Shown here piece by piece: positions 54,980 through 63,874 of a stretch of DNA of 64,000 nt; the stretch's first letter is position 1, and each line of letters starts with the position of its first letter. This stretch comes from Cyclobacterium roseum (GTDB taxonomy: Bacteria > Bacteroidota > Bacteroidia > Cytophagales > Cyclobacteriaceae), in assembly GCF_010119225.1 (NCBI RefSeq), contig NZ_WNKF01000001.1, positions 62,001 through 126,000 on the forward strand, in the 5' to 3' direction. A program made the translations under genes and the position numbers. Under the pieces are notes generated by a model. That model searched no databases, was not told the origin of the DNA, and was given only the letters and a program-made list of their open reading frames with translations.

Positions 54980-55447
54980 ATGGCTTTTCCCACTATTTTC
55001 GACAAAGAAGTAACAGCGGAGCTGATCCGGCGGATTGACTCCCTGACACCCAGTACCCAGCCGCAATGGGGAAAAATGAGTGTGGCTCAAATGTTGGCGC
55101 ATTGCAACGTCACCTATGAGATGGCTTATGAAAACAAGCATCCCAAACCCAATTTTTTTATGGGATTGATCCTCAAAGCCTTTGTCAAAAAAATGGTGGT
55201 GAACGAAACCCCTTACAAGAAGAATGTTTGGACAGCTCCGGCGTTTATCGTCGCAGATGAGCGGGATTTTGAGGAGGAGAAAGCACGACTGATCCAGTAC
55301 TTGCACAAAACCGTAGCGTTGGGAGCAGACCATTTTGATGGAAGGGAATCCTTGTCCGTCGGTAAATTGTCCAAAGAAGAATGGAACAATATGTTTTACA
55401 AGCACCTGGACCACCACCTGAGGCAATTTGGGGTTTCTAAAGCGTAA
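54980..55447 (+). CDS. DUF1569 (DinB-like) protein, intact copy
   Basis: A 155-residue protein starting at the ATG 54980 (MAFPTIFDKEV); the longer upstream frame has no family similarity. Residues MSVAQMLAHCNVTYEMAYE (about 33-51) and HLDHHLRQFGV (about 142-152) carry the His residues of the DinB four-helix bundle, which usually bind a metal ion. DUF1569 proteins are possible thiol-dependent or metal-dependent enzymes; no activity is established. A truncated paralogue lies at 49904 in the same orientation. Confidence 0.88.
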   Translation: MAFPTIFDKEVTAELIRRIDSLTPSTQPQWGKMSVAQMLAHCNVTYEMAYENKHPKPNFFMGLILKAFVKKMVVNETPYKKNVWTAPAFIVADERDFEEEKARLIQYLHKTVALGADHFDGRESLSVGKLSKEEWNNMFYKHLDHHLRQFGVSKA

Positions 55448-55575
55448 AAATTGACCGTTCTAAATGGAATATGCTTGGATCCCATCCCATCCATCCCTGT
55501 TGACGTTTTCAACCTGAATTTCACGCAGGTTTTTTTAGAGCCAATTCATTAATGGGAAAATTGGGTAAAAAAAAT

Positions 55576-55603
55576 AAAATGGGGTGTAATCGCACCCCAT
55601 TTT
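55576..55603. terminator. Terminator shared by the DUF1569 gene and the opposite-strand lipoprotein gene
   Basis: AAAATGGGGTG (55576-55586) pairs perfectly with CACCCCATTTT (55593-55603) around a 6-nt loop. On the minus strand the stem is followed by a T-rich tract (complement of the A run at 55567-55574), so it mainly terminates the lipoprotein gene at 55626. The plus-strand T run is short. Confidence 0.8.
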
Positions 55604-55625
55604 AATGTAGATAGGAATTCACGGA

Positions 55626-56489
55626 TTATTTTTTCCCTGCTGATCCAGGCTTCGTTAGGACGATATCGTCGTAATAGTAATCCTGGTCGTTTCCAAAATT
55701 AGGACTATTGAAGATGAATTCTAAAAATTGAGTACTTGGAGAAAAGACATTGTATCCCCTTTCATCTGCAACGAGTCGATTATTTATTCGCCACTTTAAT
55801 GCCGAACCGTTTTCTGTTTTATGCAGTTGAGCGTCTATTGTTACCCAACCACCTACTTCAGCGTCAATGCTGAGCTGTTTAGGAAGACCTAGATATACCC
55901 ATATGGGTTTAGGTTTGCCTTCATCATCTAAAATGTAAACATATACCCTAAATCCGGCTACGCCGTTATCGTTAGCATCGCTGTCCTGGTACTCCAATAT
56001 CGGATAGGCACTAATGCTTCCGTATGCATTACCTAAAACAGGCCAAACACCAGTTTGTTGAGGAACTCCATCCGATTCCCAGGAAGGGTCGATATAGAAA
56101 GAATAGGAAAAAAAGGAATTTGCATCCGTGTTCCAGTAGGTGCCACCGGCATTTTGATATTTTTTTCCCTGATACCCATAAAACCCCGAGGTTGGACCGG
56201 TTTCACTGATATTGATACGTAGCATCTCCTCGCCATCAAAGATATCCTGCGTAAAGGAAACGGGTGGGTAACCCAATGACGGATTGTACCTATCGAGCAC
56301 CCAGCCGGCTGTTCCTGCGGTATTGTCAGCCACATCCGACGGGTCACTGAAATCTAGCGAGAACACCGAATTGGGGCCCGCAATTTTGCTCTCAATTAGA
56401 ACCAATTTTTCTTGAGTTGGGTCTTCAAACGTAGCCTCGCATGACGCAAACAATACGGCTACAACAGAGAAATAAGTTAGTTTTTTCAT
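55626..56489 (-). CDS. Secreted lipoprotein, concanavalin-like fold suspected, function unknown
   Basis: A 287-residue protein with a lipobox (LFASC, Cys about 17). The body is rich in Tyr, Trp, Gly and Asp and consists of beta-strand-like stretches such as FFSYSFYIDPSW, GVWPVLGNAYG, VAGFRVYVYILDDEG and WVTIDAQLHKTENGS, ending YYYDDIVLTKPG. This recalls polysaccharide-binding or lyase jelly-roll domains, but no diagnostic catalytic residues are seen. It is alone, with a 1.2-kb gene-poor region behind its start. The closing hairpin at 55576 is its terminator. Confidence 0.65.
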   Translation of the reverse strand: MKKLTYFSVVAVLFASCEATFEDPTQEKLVLIESKIAGPNSVFSLDFSDPSDVADNTAGTAGWVLDRYNPSLGYPPVSFTQDIFDGEEMLRINISETGPTSGFYGYQGKKYQNAGGTYWNTDANSFFSYSFYIDPSWESDGVPQQTGVWPVLGNAYGSISAYPILEYQDSDANDNGVAGFRVYVYILDDEGKPKPIWVYLGLPKQLSIDAEVGGWVTIDAQLHKTENGSALKWRINNRLVADERGYNVFSPSTQFLEFIFNSPNFGNDQDYYYDDIVLTKPGSAGKK

Positions 56490-57698
56490 AGTACTGGGAT
56501 TTAATTGTGGTTGGATAAATTAATGGATTTTGGAATCTATTATTTTCATAGGCTTTTTTGATTGAAATGATTGCTTTTACTTGTTTATACCTGGAAATAG
56601 TCTACATATACGGTTTGATATGAAATAATCGTAGCCTTTCTGTCTATTTTCCGTTCGATTAATTTCCGCACAACGATTGGATTTCTTTTAGTGCTATCCG
56701 GTTCACTCAGACGGCCTGGTAGCTGCCGATCCCTGGTTTGTTCCCGTAGTCAGTCGACCATCACTTTAGATCTGTCGGTTTCGTGATCAAAATGATGAAG
56801 ACTCCTTAAAGAAATCGACTTGGTATATGTGTTTAACTCTTTTTTGTTTCCCTTGCACCGCAGCGAAATTTCTCGTAAATCTTTGTTCACTACGGTCAAA
56901 CAGCCTTTGGAAATATTGCACAAATACAATGTATAAGAACAATAATTACTACATAATAAAATAGGTATTTATACTATTTTATTACTTTAAATTACTCTAA
57001 AGAGATTTCAGTGTGATTTATATTTGTTTTTTTTATATTAAAACCAAATTAATAATTAAATAAGTAAAATGCAAATTGGTGTTCCATTAATATTCAAAAA
57101 GGCCTTATTTATGGTTGTATGAAACGGAACTAAATGTGGGCGTACACTGCTAATTGCAGCTGGAATATGGAAATTCTGTGCGTTAGGTTAGAAAAGCTGG
57201 TTGAATGAAAAAAAGTGTAACGGGATTTCGTTTATTTGTAAAATTCGTTAAATCGGCTCTAATTCCGGAATGATTCTATTCCATCGTTTGTAATTTTTGG
57301 TTCTTGCGAGTATTATCTTTGGTATACCGGTTTCGTTCCAGTGATTAGAGATAAATGGTAATAAAGGAGGGCGACTTTTTGGTACTAACTTTTGATCCTA
57401 CACTAGGATCAATCAACGTTGGACTTCGATAAAAAGGAAACTAGAAGTATTATTTCGAAAGTATAGATATCTCGTGCCTTGGTTCGCCGGGGTGTTGGCT
57501 TTCCACTTAATGACAGCGTTGTTGTCCTACACCGAAACTTTCCAACCAACACTGCAATCAAGCTATTTTGCTTCTAAAAAGTGCACGTCAGCATGGTCCG
57601 GAATTTACATCCCTGACCAAAACGCGTTGTGTTGGCATGGTTAATTAATACTTGAATGGTATACTAAAAGTATATACTTTTGTGATATAAAATTTATT
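56490..57698. other. 1.2-kb region without a recognisable gene
   Basis: The first 500 bp are of mixed composition without open frames, the middle (about 56930-57080) is very AT-rich, and 57470-57640 is closer to normal coding composition but broken by stops on both strands. It may be decayed coding sequence. The promoter and operator of the MazEF-type module lie at its right end. Confidence 0.6.
57652..57682 (+). promoter_or_regulatory. Promoter and overlapping operator of the MazEF-type module
   Basis: TTG at 57652-57654 and TACTTTTG at 57675-57682 match the -33/-7 Bacteroidota consensus with a 20-bp spacer. The -7 element is embedded in a perfect 16-bp palindrome (AAAAGTAT|ATACTTTT, 57666-57681), and a second inverted repeat, TATACT-N3-AGTATA, overlaps it at 57660-57674. 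This arrangement would let the antitoxin, or toxin-antitoxin complex, block its own promoter. Confidence 0.7.
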
Positions 57699-57929
57699 AT
57701 GAAGAATATATCCCTTAAAATTGACGACCTGGTTTTTCGTGAAACCGAAAAAATACGTGAGCGAATGAAGCAGCCCAGGAATCGTTATATTAATGAAGCA
57801 ATCGCCTTTTATAATAAATTTCAACGCAAGCAGCTTCTTGAGAAGAAGTTGAAAATTGAATCCAACCTCGTAAAAGCGGATTCGATGGAAATCCTCAAGG
57901 ATTTTGAAGCCATTGATTATGGCGATTAA
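57699..57929 (+). CDS. Antitoxin of a MazEF/PemIK-type module
   Basis: A 76-residue protein. The N-terminus (KNISLKIDDLVFRETEKIRERM) reads like a short beta strand plus helix of a ribbon-helix-helix DNA-binding domain. The tail (LKIESNLVKADSMEILKDFEAIDYGD) is an acidic amphipathic helix of the kind that fills the MazF active site. It overlaps the toxin gene by 11 bp and is preceded by a palindromic operator, as expected for an autoregulated antitoxin. Confidence 0.85.
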   Translation: MKNISLKIDDLVFRETEKIRERMKQPRNRYINEAIAFYNKFQRKQLLEKKLKIESNLVKADSMEILKDFEAIDYGD

Positions 57930-58266
57930 GAAATTTGAAATCTGGGTTGCAGACCTGAATCCTCAGATAGGAACTGAACCGGTAAAGAAAATGCCCGTTT
58001 TGGTCATTCAAACAAACCTTCTTAATAAAATCCCTCATCCATCTACGGTTGTTTGTCCAATCACAACAAACGTGCGAGAAGATGTGGAGATTTTAAGGGT
58101 TCATTTGAATAAGGGTGTTTCAAATCTGAATCAACCCTGTGATATTATGATTGACCAGGTTAGGGCAATAGATAATAGAAGGCTTACCAAAAGGTTAGGT
58201 ACATTACCAGATGAATTAACGGTTCAGGTTAGGGAAAATATTCGTATTGTCCTTGATCTTGACTAA
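57919..58266 (+). CDS. MazF/PemK family mRNA-interferase toxin
   Basis: A 115-residue toxin with the SH3-like barrel of the MazF/PemK family: FEIWVADLNPQIGTEPVKKMPVLVIQ (two segments, WVADLNPQIGTE and KKMPVLVIQ), VCPITTNV, and SNLNQPCDIMIDQVRAIDNRRL, in which the conserved Asp-Gln and Arg are in place. Such toxins cut single-stranded mRNA at short sites. The ATG at 57919 is preferred over a start five codons upstream. It converges on the 58285 gene. Confidence 0.92.
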   Translation: MAIKKFEIWVADLNPQIGTEPVKKMPVLVIQTNLLNKIPHPSTVVCPITTNVREDVEILRVHLNKGVSNLNQPCDIMIDQVRAIDNRRLTKRLGTLPDELTVQVRENIRIVLDLD

Positions 58267-58284
58267 GATTAACTACGAAGGATT

Positions 58285-60582
58285 TTACAAAAAATCAGGC
58301 CGATCCGGTCCATCATAAGGCGCCGCTCCCACTTTTTCCCCTGAACGTTTATCCACCTCCAACAATTCGGGATCGTTCACTTCCGGGTCCAGGATCAGGC
58401 CGTAGTGTCGGCCCATCCAGTAATCCCTGATAAAGCCCACCGGCTCCATGATGCGCTTGCTATTTTGACCGCCATCCAAGACAATGGCCCTTCTGGCACC
58501 TCGGGTGACGGCCGCTTCCCGGGGGGAAATGGCTTTTACCCCGCCTTCATAGGAAGTGTAGCCCTCTTCCACAAATAAATCATCCCGGTGGGAATTGCGG
58601 TAATTGTGTTCGATAGCGTCCAGGGTCCATTCCCGCAGGTGTTGTACCGCAGCATCCAAATCCGCATCGTTTCCGGTCATGGCAGCGTATGTAAAGTTAA
58701 ACCAGGGAATCTTCTCCATGCGCTTGATTTCAAAAGTACGCTCCAGGCTTCTCAGGTAGATGGAACGCATTTCGGGATCCTTCTCATAGCGCAGCAAGGT
58801 ATTGTAGGCTTCAAAGGCCAGGTTGTCATCCCAGGGGGCAATCTGGGAAGGAGGGAAGGTATTTTTTTGCTTGATGGTATTTTCTGCATAGCCCCAGTCT
58901 ACCAATTGCTGGTATCCCTTCTTGAAGCGTTCTTCCCCGGTCAGGGCATAGGTGGAATAGGAAAAAGCCAATGCTTCCAGCCCATTCACGCCCCGGTCGG
59001 ACCAGCCATAGGGGCGGAGCAGGTACTCCGGATTCCAGCGCCCCCAGCGGGTGGGTTGCCCATCGGAATCGATCAGCACCCAGTTGTTTTCCATGATGTA
59101 TCCGGCGATGCGGCGCATGTGTTCTTTGGCCAGTTCTTTTTCTTTGCCTTCGGCTGCCAGATCATGAAACAAGGAAACGCTGTAGAAATGCGCGATGATC
59201 TCGTCGCTGGAGGCATCTCCTTTCCAATACCATAAACTGTCTGCCGTGGCATTCCATTTGGCTGGCAGGCCGCCGGAACCCCGTTGCCCCATGGCGCCTT
59301 TATCTCCTTTGCGAGACCAGATGGAGCGGGCGATCAGGCCATCAATTGGCGTGATCCGTTCCAGCCACAACATGGCCTGGAAAGCATCCACCGCCTCATT
59401 GCGCGCGGCTTCTTCGCCTGTTACGGCGTATTTATAACTCATGGCTGAAAGGTAGGTGGCCGTATGGGCACCGTCGTTATCACTGATTTCACGTACCCAT
59501 TCGCCTTGGTAATCGCGGATGGTGTGAATAAAGCCCATGCGCTTATGGCCCCAATTTTCCAACCAGTATTCGTAGTGGTCAGCCTTTTTCCTCAGGGTAA
59601 ACGGTTCGTAGCGGATAATCCCAATGCCGCCTTCCGTGGCCACCAGTACTTCGTTTTCGGCCACGGCTATGTCGTTGACCCGATTGTCCGGCAGCCAGTG
59701 ATCGGCACCGAAATAATGCCAGTCCTCGTTCAACATCCGTATCGCTCCTCTGGGCGTGCCGATCCATACATCCCGGTCAAACCCTTGTACCAATTGCCGG
59801 GTTTCTTCCACAGGAAGCCCATCTTCTCCCTGGATGGATTGCAGGGAAGCACCCCGGAGAACGCCTAATCCCCGGTCCGTGCTGATAAACAGCCTGCTGC
59901 CCATGGAAAGCAATTCACCAGTATTTTTGGAGGGTAGATTGCCCCAGTCGATCAGGTGCTCGTTGACTACCTTGCCGGAAAGCTGCACCAGTTGCCCGGG
60001 TCGAAGGACATGCAGGGTACCGCTGTAACTGGCAATGGAGGTGATGGGACCCAATTTCACCGGATCGGCCAGTAGCTGGGTGCCGTCTTCCATCAGCATG
60101 GTCACGTCACTGGACAGGTAGCCCCCTTTGGGCTCAATATCGGTCAATTTTCCTTGTTCATATACATATATGGCATCCCGGGTGGCCGCATGGACCTTGC
60201 CCAGATGCAGGCAGACATCCACAAAGTTGTCATCACTGATTTTTTCCCAGGAATTGTCGGCAAAGCGGTAAAATCCGGAGGAAGCCATCACCCAGGCCGA
60301 ATGGTCCAATACCTCCAACTTGCTTATTCCCGCCGGACTTCCGGGTACAGGCTGGAGTCCATTCGATTTTAATTCCTGAAGCTTTCCATCCAAAACGGCA
60401 TAGGAACGGCCAGACAAAATGGCTACCTGTGTGACGGCCGATGGGGTAGTAAGGATTTCACTTTTTTCCTGGAGGAATACCTTATCGGCTACCGGTTCCC
60501 AGAGGGTTTGCTGGGCTGCCAGGGGTAAAACAAAGACAGATAAAAGAAGACCAAAAGAATAGAATTTCAGCGATTGAATCAT
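58285..60582 (-). CDS. Large secreted protein with N-terminal propeller repeats and C-terminal helical (alpha/alpha) domain
   Basis: A 765-residue exported protein with a signal peptide (cleavage near PLAAQQ). Residues about 30-330 hold short blade-like repeats of the two-component-regulator propeller type (DRDVWIGTPRGAIRML, RVNDIAVAENEVLVATEGGIG). Residues about 335-740 are helix-rich with phrases MSYKYAVTGEEAARNEAVDAF, ALAFSYSTYALTGEERFKKGY and EAYNTLLRYEKDPEMRS. These resemble an (alpha/alpha)6 toroid such as those of glucuronyl hydrolases or heparinase-like lyases. No catalytic residues can be assigned with confidence. There are no operon partners, as the MazF gene converges and the AraC gene is 170 bp upstream on the same strand. 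Confidence 0.72.
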   Translation of the reverse strand: MIQSLKFYSFGLLLSVFVLPLAAQQTLWEPVADKVFLQEKSEILTTPSAVTQVAILSGRSYAVLDGKLQELKSNGLQPVPGSPAGISKLEVLDHSAWVMASSGFYRFADNSWEKISDDNFVDVCLHLGKVHAATRDAIYVYEQGKLTDIEPKGGYLSSDVTMLMEDGTQLLADPVKLGPITSIASYSGTLHVLRPGQLVQLSGKVVNEHLIDWGNLPSKNTGELLSMGSRLFISTDRGLGVLRGASLQSIQGEDGLPVEETRQLVQGFDRDVWIGTPRGAIRMLNEDWHYFGADHWLPDNRVNDIAVAENEVLVATEGGIGIIRYEPFTLRKKADHYEYWLENWGHKRMGFIHTIRDYQGEWVREISDNDGAHTATYLSAMSYKYAVTGEEAARNEAVDAFQAMLWLERITPIDGLIARSIWSRKGDKGAMGQRGSGGLPAKWNATADSLWYWKGDASSDEIIAHFYSVSLFHDLAAEGKEKELAKEHMRRIAGYIMENNWVLIDSDGQPTRWGRWNPEYLLRPYGWSDRGVNGLEALAFSYSTYALTGEERFKKGYQQLVDWGYAENTIKQKNTFPPSQIAPWDDNLAFEAYNTLLRYEKDPEMRSIYLRSLERTFEIKRMEKIPWFNFTYAAMTGNDADLDAAVQHLREWTLDAIEHNYRNSHRDDLFVEEGYTSYEGGVKAISPREAAVTRGARRAIVLDGGQNSKRIMEPVGFIRDYWMGRHYGLILDPEVNDPELLEVDKRSGEKVGAAPYDGPDRPDFL

Positions 60583-60752
60583 GGAATAAATTTTTGTGAT
60601 TGGGTCTGCGACGATGCGCTCTATAACCTATACCACTTCTTTCAGAAAAGGGCCATTCGGAAGACCCGAATCCTGATAGACGGTGGCTACCGGTAGGTGA
60701 ATCAGAACCGGTGCAACTGGATGCAAGAAAGGTAAAATTCAGAAAAAATTAC

Positions 60753-61676
60753 TTAAGGCAGAGTATTCTGATAGGCTTTTGGGGTTTTTCCAAAACGGTT
60801 TTTGAACGCTCTGATAAAATACGTGACATTATTGAAGCCAGCCATAAAGCAAACTTCCTGCACCTGTGTCAGGCCTTGCTTCAGATAAGTTGCGGCTAGG
60901 CTCAGGCGTTGGTCCAGGATGTATTCCATAGGACTGATGCCCAGCTCTTTCTTAAATGATCGGGAAAAATGGGCTTTGCTCATACAGGCTTTATCACTCA
61001 ACTGATCCAGGCTAAGGTTTTCCCTGATATTAGCTTTGATAAACTGAACCACATGGGCCATCCGATTGGAGTCAGAGTGGATTCGGTACGTTTTTTCAAG
61101 GATGTCCCTGGCTTGGGTTTGTGACAAACGAATCAGCAATTCCTTCAATGCCAGGGAGGCGATCAGGTCCTTCTCCCGGGATCTTTCTTTTACGCCGATG
61201 TTGATAAAGCGATTGATTACCCCTGATAAATCACGGGAATTGATTAGATGAAAATAATTTAGGTCCAGGCCCCATTCCTGTTGCCAGATTTTTTCCGGAA
61301 ATTTTTCATTCAGAAGTTGAAAGGTATTTTCAATCATCTCCCTGGAAATGGACAAAGCGATGCATTGGGTGGGATTGTCCCATTGGGCTTCTGGAAAATC
61401 TATTTTCATCAATTCGTGGGGCGGCACGATGACGGACTCCCCTGGCAGGTAATCAAAACCTGGCTTGTCAAACAGGTGCATGACTTTTTTCCCTTTGAGC
61501 ATGGTCGTCAGTACCAAATCGCCAAAACTGAGGTTGACATCAGAGGCCTTCTGGTGGGTTTCAAAAATATTTAATTCGCAATTATTGAGGGTATAGGTGG
61601 TTCTGTTTTCCACCAGGGATTTCAGATCCCGTTCATCCCTCCAGGGAGCGTTGGTTGCTAAGGGTTTAAGTGCCAT
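60753..61676 (-). CDS. AraC family transcriptional regulator
   Basis: A 307-residue regulator starting at the ATG 61676 (MALKPLATN). The 59-codon longer frame would leave no room for a promoter between it and the divergent dehydrogenase gene and has no family similarity. The N-terminal half is a cupin-like sensing domain (FDYLPGESVIVPPHELMKI), and the C-terminal 100 residues contain two helix-turn-helix motifs (LSLDQLSDKACMSKAHFSR, VQEVCFMAGFNNVTYFIRAFK). The pairing with aldehyde dehydrogenase suggests it activates that gene in response to an alcohol or aldehyde; this is inference from position. The shared promoter region is 61677-61865. Confidence 0.92.
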   Translation of the reverse strand: MALKPLATNAPWRDERDLKSLVENRTTYTLNNCELNIFETHQKASDVNLSFGDLVLTTMLKGKKVMHLFDKPGFDYLPGESVIVPPHELMKIDFPEAQWDNPTQCIALSISREMIENTFQLLNEKFPEKIWQQEWGLDLNYFHLINSRDLSGVINRFINIGVKERSREKDLIASLALKELLIRLSQTQARDILEKTYRIHSDSNRMAHVVQFIKANIRENLSLDQLSDKACMSKAHFSRSFKKELGISPMEYILDQRLSLAATYLKQGLTQVQEVCFMAGFNNVTYFIRAFKNRFGKTPKAYQNTLP

Positions 61677-61865
61677 TTTGCCAGTCAATAATCCAATTAA
61701 GATACGGAATTTTGGTGTTTTTTCATAGGCTGTTGGATTTAAAAACGACGGATCGGCTTGGATTGTTATGGCTGAAAGGCTTTTCAGGTGGATAGAATGA
61801 GATTTCAGGTGGATTTTTTGAAAAAGTAATTGGTGACATTTGGATAAACTCAAAATAACTATTTT

Positions 61866-63392
61866 ATGTCAACAGAAACAATTTCACAATCAAAGCCTGT
61901 AGACAGGCCTAAGGTAAGAGAAAAATACGATCACTTTATCGGTGGGGAGTGGGTCGCTCCCGCATCCGGCGACTATTTTGACAACAGCTCTCCCGTAGAT
62001 GGCAGCATTTTATCCAGGGCCGCCAGGGGCAACAAGCAGGACATTGACAAGGCATTGGATGCCGCTCACCAGGCTTTCCCCTCCTGGTCCAAAACCTCCC
62101 CGGCAGAGCGAAGCAGGGTGCTGAATAAAATCGCTGATGTGGTAGAGGCAAACCTGGAAATGCTGGCCAGGGTAGAGACCATGGACAATGGAAAAGCTCT
62201 CCGGGAAACAAGAGCAGCGGATTTGCCCCTGGTGGTAGATCATTTCAGGTATTTTGCCGGTGTAATCCGAGCTGACGAGAGTAGCATTTCCGAGCACGAT
62301 GAAAATACAGTAAGTATTGCTTTGCACGAGCCCCTGGGAGTAGTGGGTCAAATCATTCCCTGGAATTTCCCTTTGCTAATGGCTACCTGGAAAATCGCTC
62401 CGGCCCTGGCAGCCGGCTGTTGTACCGTGGTAAAGCCGGCCGAGCAGACCCCGACCAGCATTATGGTCTTGATGGACCTGATCGGTGAGGTACTGCCTCC
62501 GGGCGTATTGAACGTGGTGACCGGTTTCGGTCCGGAAGCCGGAAAACCGCTGGCTACGTCTACCCGTGTGGCCAAGGTGGCCTTTACCGGAGAAACGACC
62601 ACCGGAAGGCTGATCATGCAATATGCCTCCGAAAACCTCATTCCCGTGACCATGGAATTGGGCGGAAAATCACCTAACATCTTTATGAAATCGGTGGCCG
62701 ACGCAGACGATGCCTTCTTCGATAAGGCAGTAGAAGGAGCGGTGATGTTTGCCTTGAATCAGGGCGAGGTCTGCACCTGCCCCTCCAGGATTTTGGTACA
62801 CGAGGACATTTACGATGCATTTATGGAGAAGGTGGTGGAGCGCACCAAAGCCATTAAAATGGGTCATCCCCTGGCAGAAGATACCATGATGGGGGCGCAG
62901 GCCTCCAATGATCAGTTTGAGAAAATCCTCTCTTATCTCGATATTGGAAAGCAGGAAGGTGCCGAAGTGTTGTGTGGCGGAGATAAGGCCAGCCTGAATT
63001 CTGGCTTGGAAAATGGCTTTTACATACAGCCCACCATATTTAAGGGGCATAACAAAATGCGGGTTTTTCAGGAGGAAATCTTCGGTCCGGTGACCTCGGT
63101 GACTACCTTTAAAACTACCGAAGAAGCCATAGAAATTGCCAATGATACCATGTACGGCCTGGGAGCCGGACTGTGGTCCAGGGATGCCCATGAACTTTAC
63201 CAAATACCTCGGGCTATCAAAGCAGGCCGGGTATGGGTCAACTGCTACCATGCCTATCCGGCACATGCTCCCTTTGGAGGGTATAAAAAGTCCGGTTTCG
63301 GAAGGGAAAATCACCTGATGATGCTGGACCATTACCGGCAGACCAAAAACATGCTCATCTCATATGATAAAAATAAGTTGGGTTTCTTTTAA
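61866..63392 (+). CDS. NAD-dependent aldehyde dehydrogenase (acetaldehyde dehydrogenase type)
   Basis: A 508-residue ALDH that oxidises an aldehyde to the acid. The catalytic Cys303 is in [11 protein letters not shown] and Glu264 in [11 protein letters not shown], with the cofactor segments [19 protein letters not shown] (split: [14 protein letters not shown]) and [13 protein letters not shown]. The C-terminal [13 protein letters not shown] is standard. Together with the DUF779 gene that follows, the combination matches AcoD/ExaC-type acetaldehyde dehydrogenases. It is divergent from an AraC regulator. Length and motifs are normal. Confidence 0.95.
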   Translation: MSTETISQSKPVDRPKVREKYDHFIGGEWVAPASGDYFDNSSPVDGSILSRAARGNKQDIDKALDAAHQAFPSWSKTSPAERSRVLNKIADVVEANLEMLARVETMDNGKALRETRAADLPLVVDHFRYFAGVIRADESSISEHDENTVSIALHEPLGVVGQIIPWNFPLLMATWKIAPALAAGCCTVVKPAEQTPTSIMVLMDLIGEVLPPGVLNVVTGFGPEAGKPLATSTRVAKVAFTGETTTGRLIMQYASENLIPVTMELGGKSPNIFMKSVADADDAFFDKAVEGAVMFALNQGEVCTCPSRILVHEDIYDAFMEKVVERTKAIKMGHPLAEDTMMGAQASNDQFEKILSYLDIGKQEGAEVLCGGDKASLNSGLENGFYIQPTIFKGHNKMRVFQEEIFGPVTSVTTFKTTEEAIEIANDTMYGLGAGLWSRDAHELYQIPRAIKAGRVWVNCYHAYPAHAPFGGYKKSGFGRENHLMMLDHYRQTKNMLISYDKNKLGFF

Positions 63393-63405
63393 TTCCTGAT
63401 ACAAG

Positions 63406-63437
63406 GGCCGCTCCTTATGGGGGCGGTCATTGTTTTT
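63406..63437 (+). terminator. Imperfect hairpin between the aldehyde dehydrogenase and DUF779 genes
   Basis: GGCCGCTCC and GGGGGCGGTC form a stem with one bulged G and a TTAT loop, followed by ATTGTTTTT. It may partly terminate the dehydrogenase transcript so that DUF779 is made at a lower level. Confidence 0.4.
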
Positions 63438-63466
63438 CAAATTCCCAAATTAACCAAACCATAAAA

Positions 63467-63874
63467 ATGAAAGCCAAGGTTCCACGTGTTCTGGTCACAG
63501 AAAAAGCCAAAGAAGTAATTGATCAATTGAGAAACCAGTATGGTTCGGATTTGATGTTTCATCAAAGTGGCGGTTGCTGTGATGGTTCAGCTCCCATGTG
63601 TTTCGAGAAAGGAGATTTTAAAGTAGGTTCTCAGGATGTTTGGATGGGCAAGGTGCACGGATGCGATTTTTTTATGAATGCAGATCAGTTTGAATACTGG
63701 AAACACACCCAGTTGACATTGGATATTACTCCGGGAAGGGGAAGTAGCTTTTCCTTGGAAATTCCTTTGGGAATTCGATTTTTGATCCGCTCCCGGCTGT
63801 TTACTGAAGAAGAGCTGCCCCATTTACTGCCGGTGAAAACAGGAGAAGAACTGATGGAAGAAGGTTCGATTTAG
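63467..63874 (+). CDS. DUF779 protein associated with acetaldehyde dehydrogenase
   Basis: A 135-residue protein with the DUF779 core MFHQSGGCCDGSAPMCF (about residues 29-45) and VHGCDFFMNADQFEYWKHTQ. The conserved Cys cluster suggests metal or redox chemistry. DUF779 genes are found next to acetaldehyde dehydrogenase genes in many bacteria, and no biochemical role is established. It starts 75 bp after the dehydrogenase and its stop overlaps the stop of the converging gene at 63871 by 3 bases. Confidence 0.92.
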   Translation: MKAKVPRVLVTEKAKEVIDQLRNQYGSDLMFHQSGGCCDGSAPMCFEKGDFKVGSQDVWMGKVHGCDFFMNADQFEYWKHTQLTLDITPGRGSSFSLEIPLGIRFLIRSRLFTEEELPHLLPVKTGEELMEEGSI

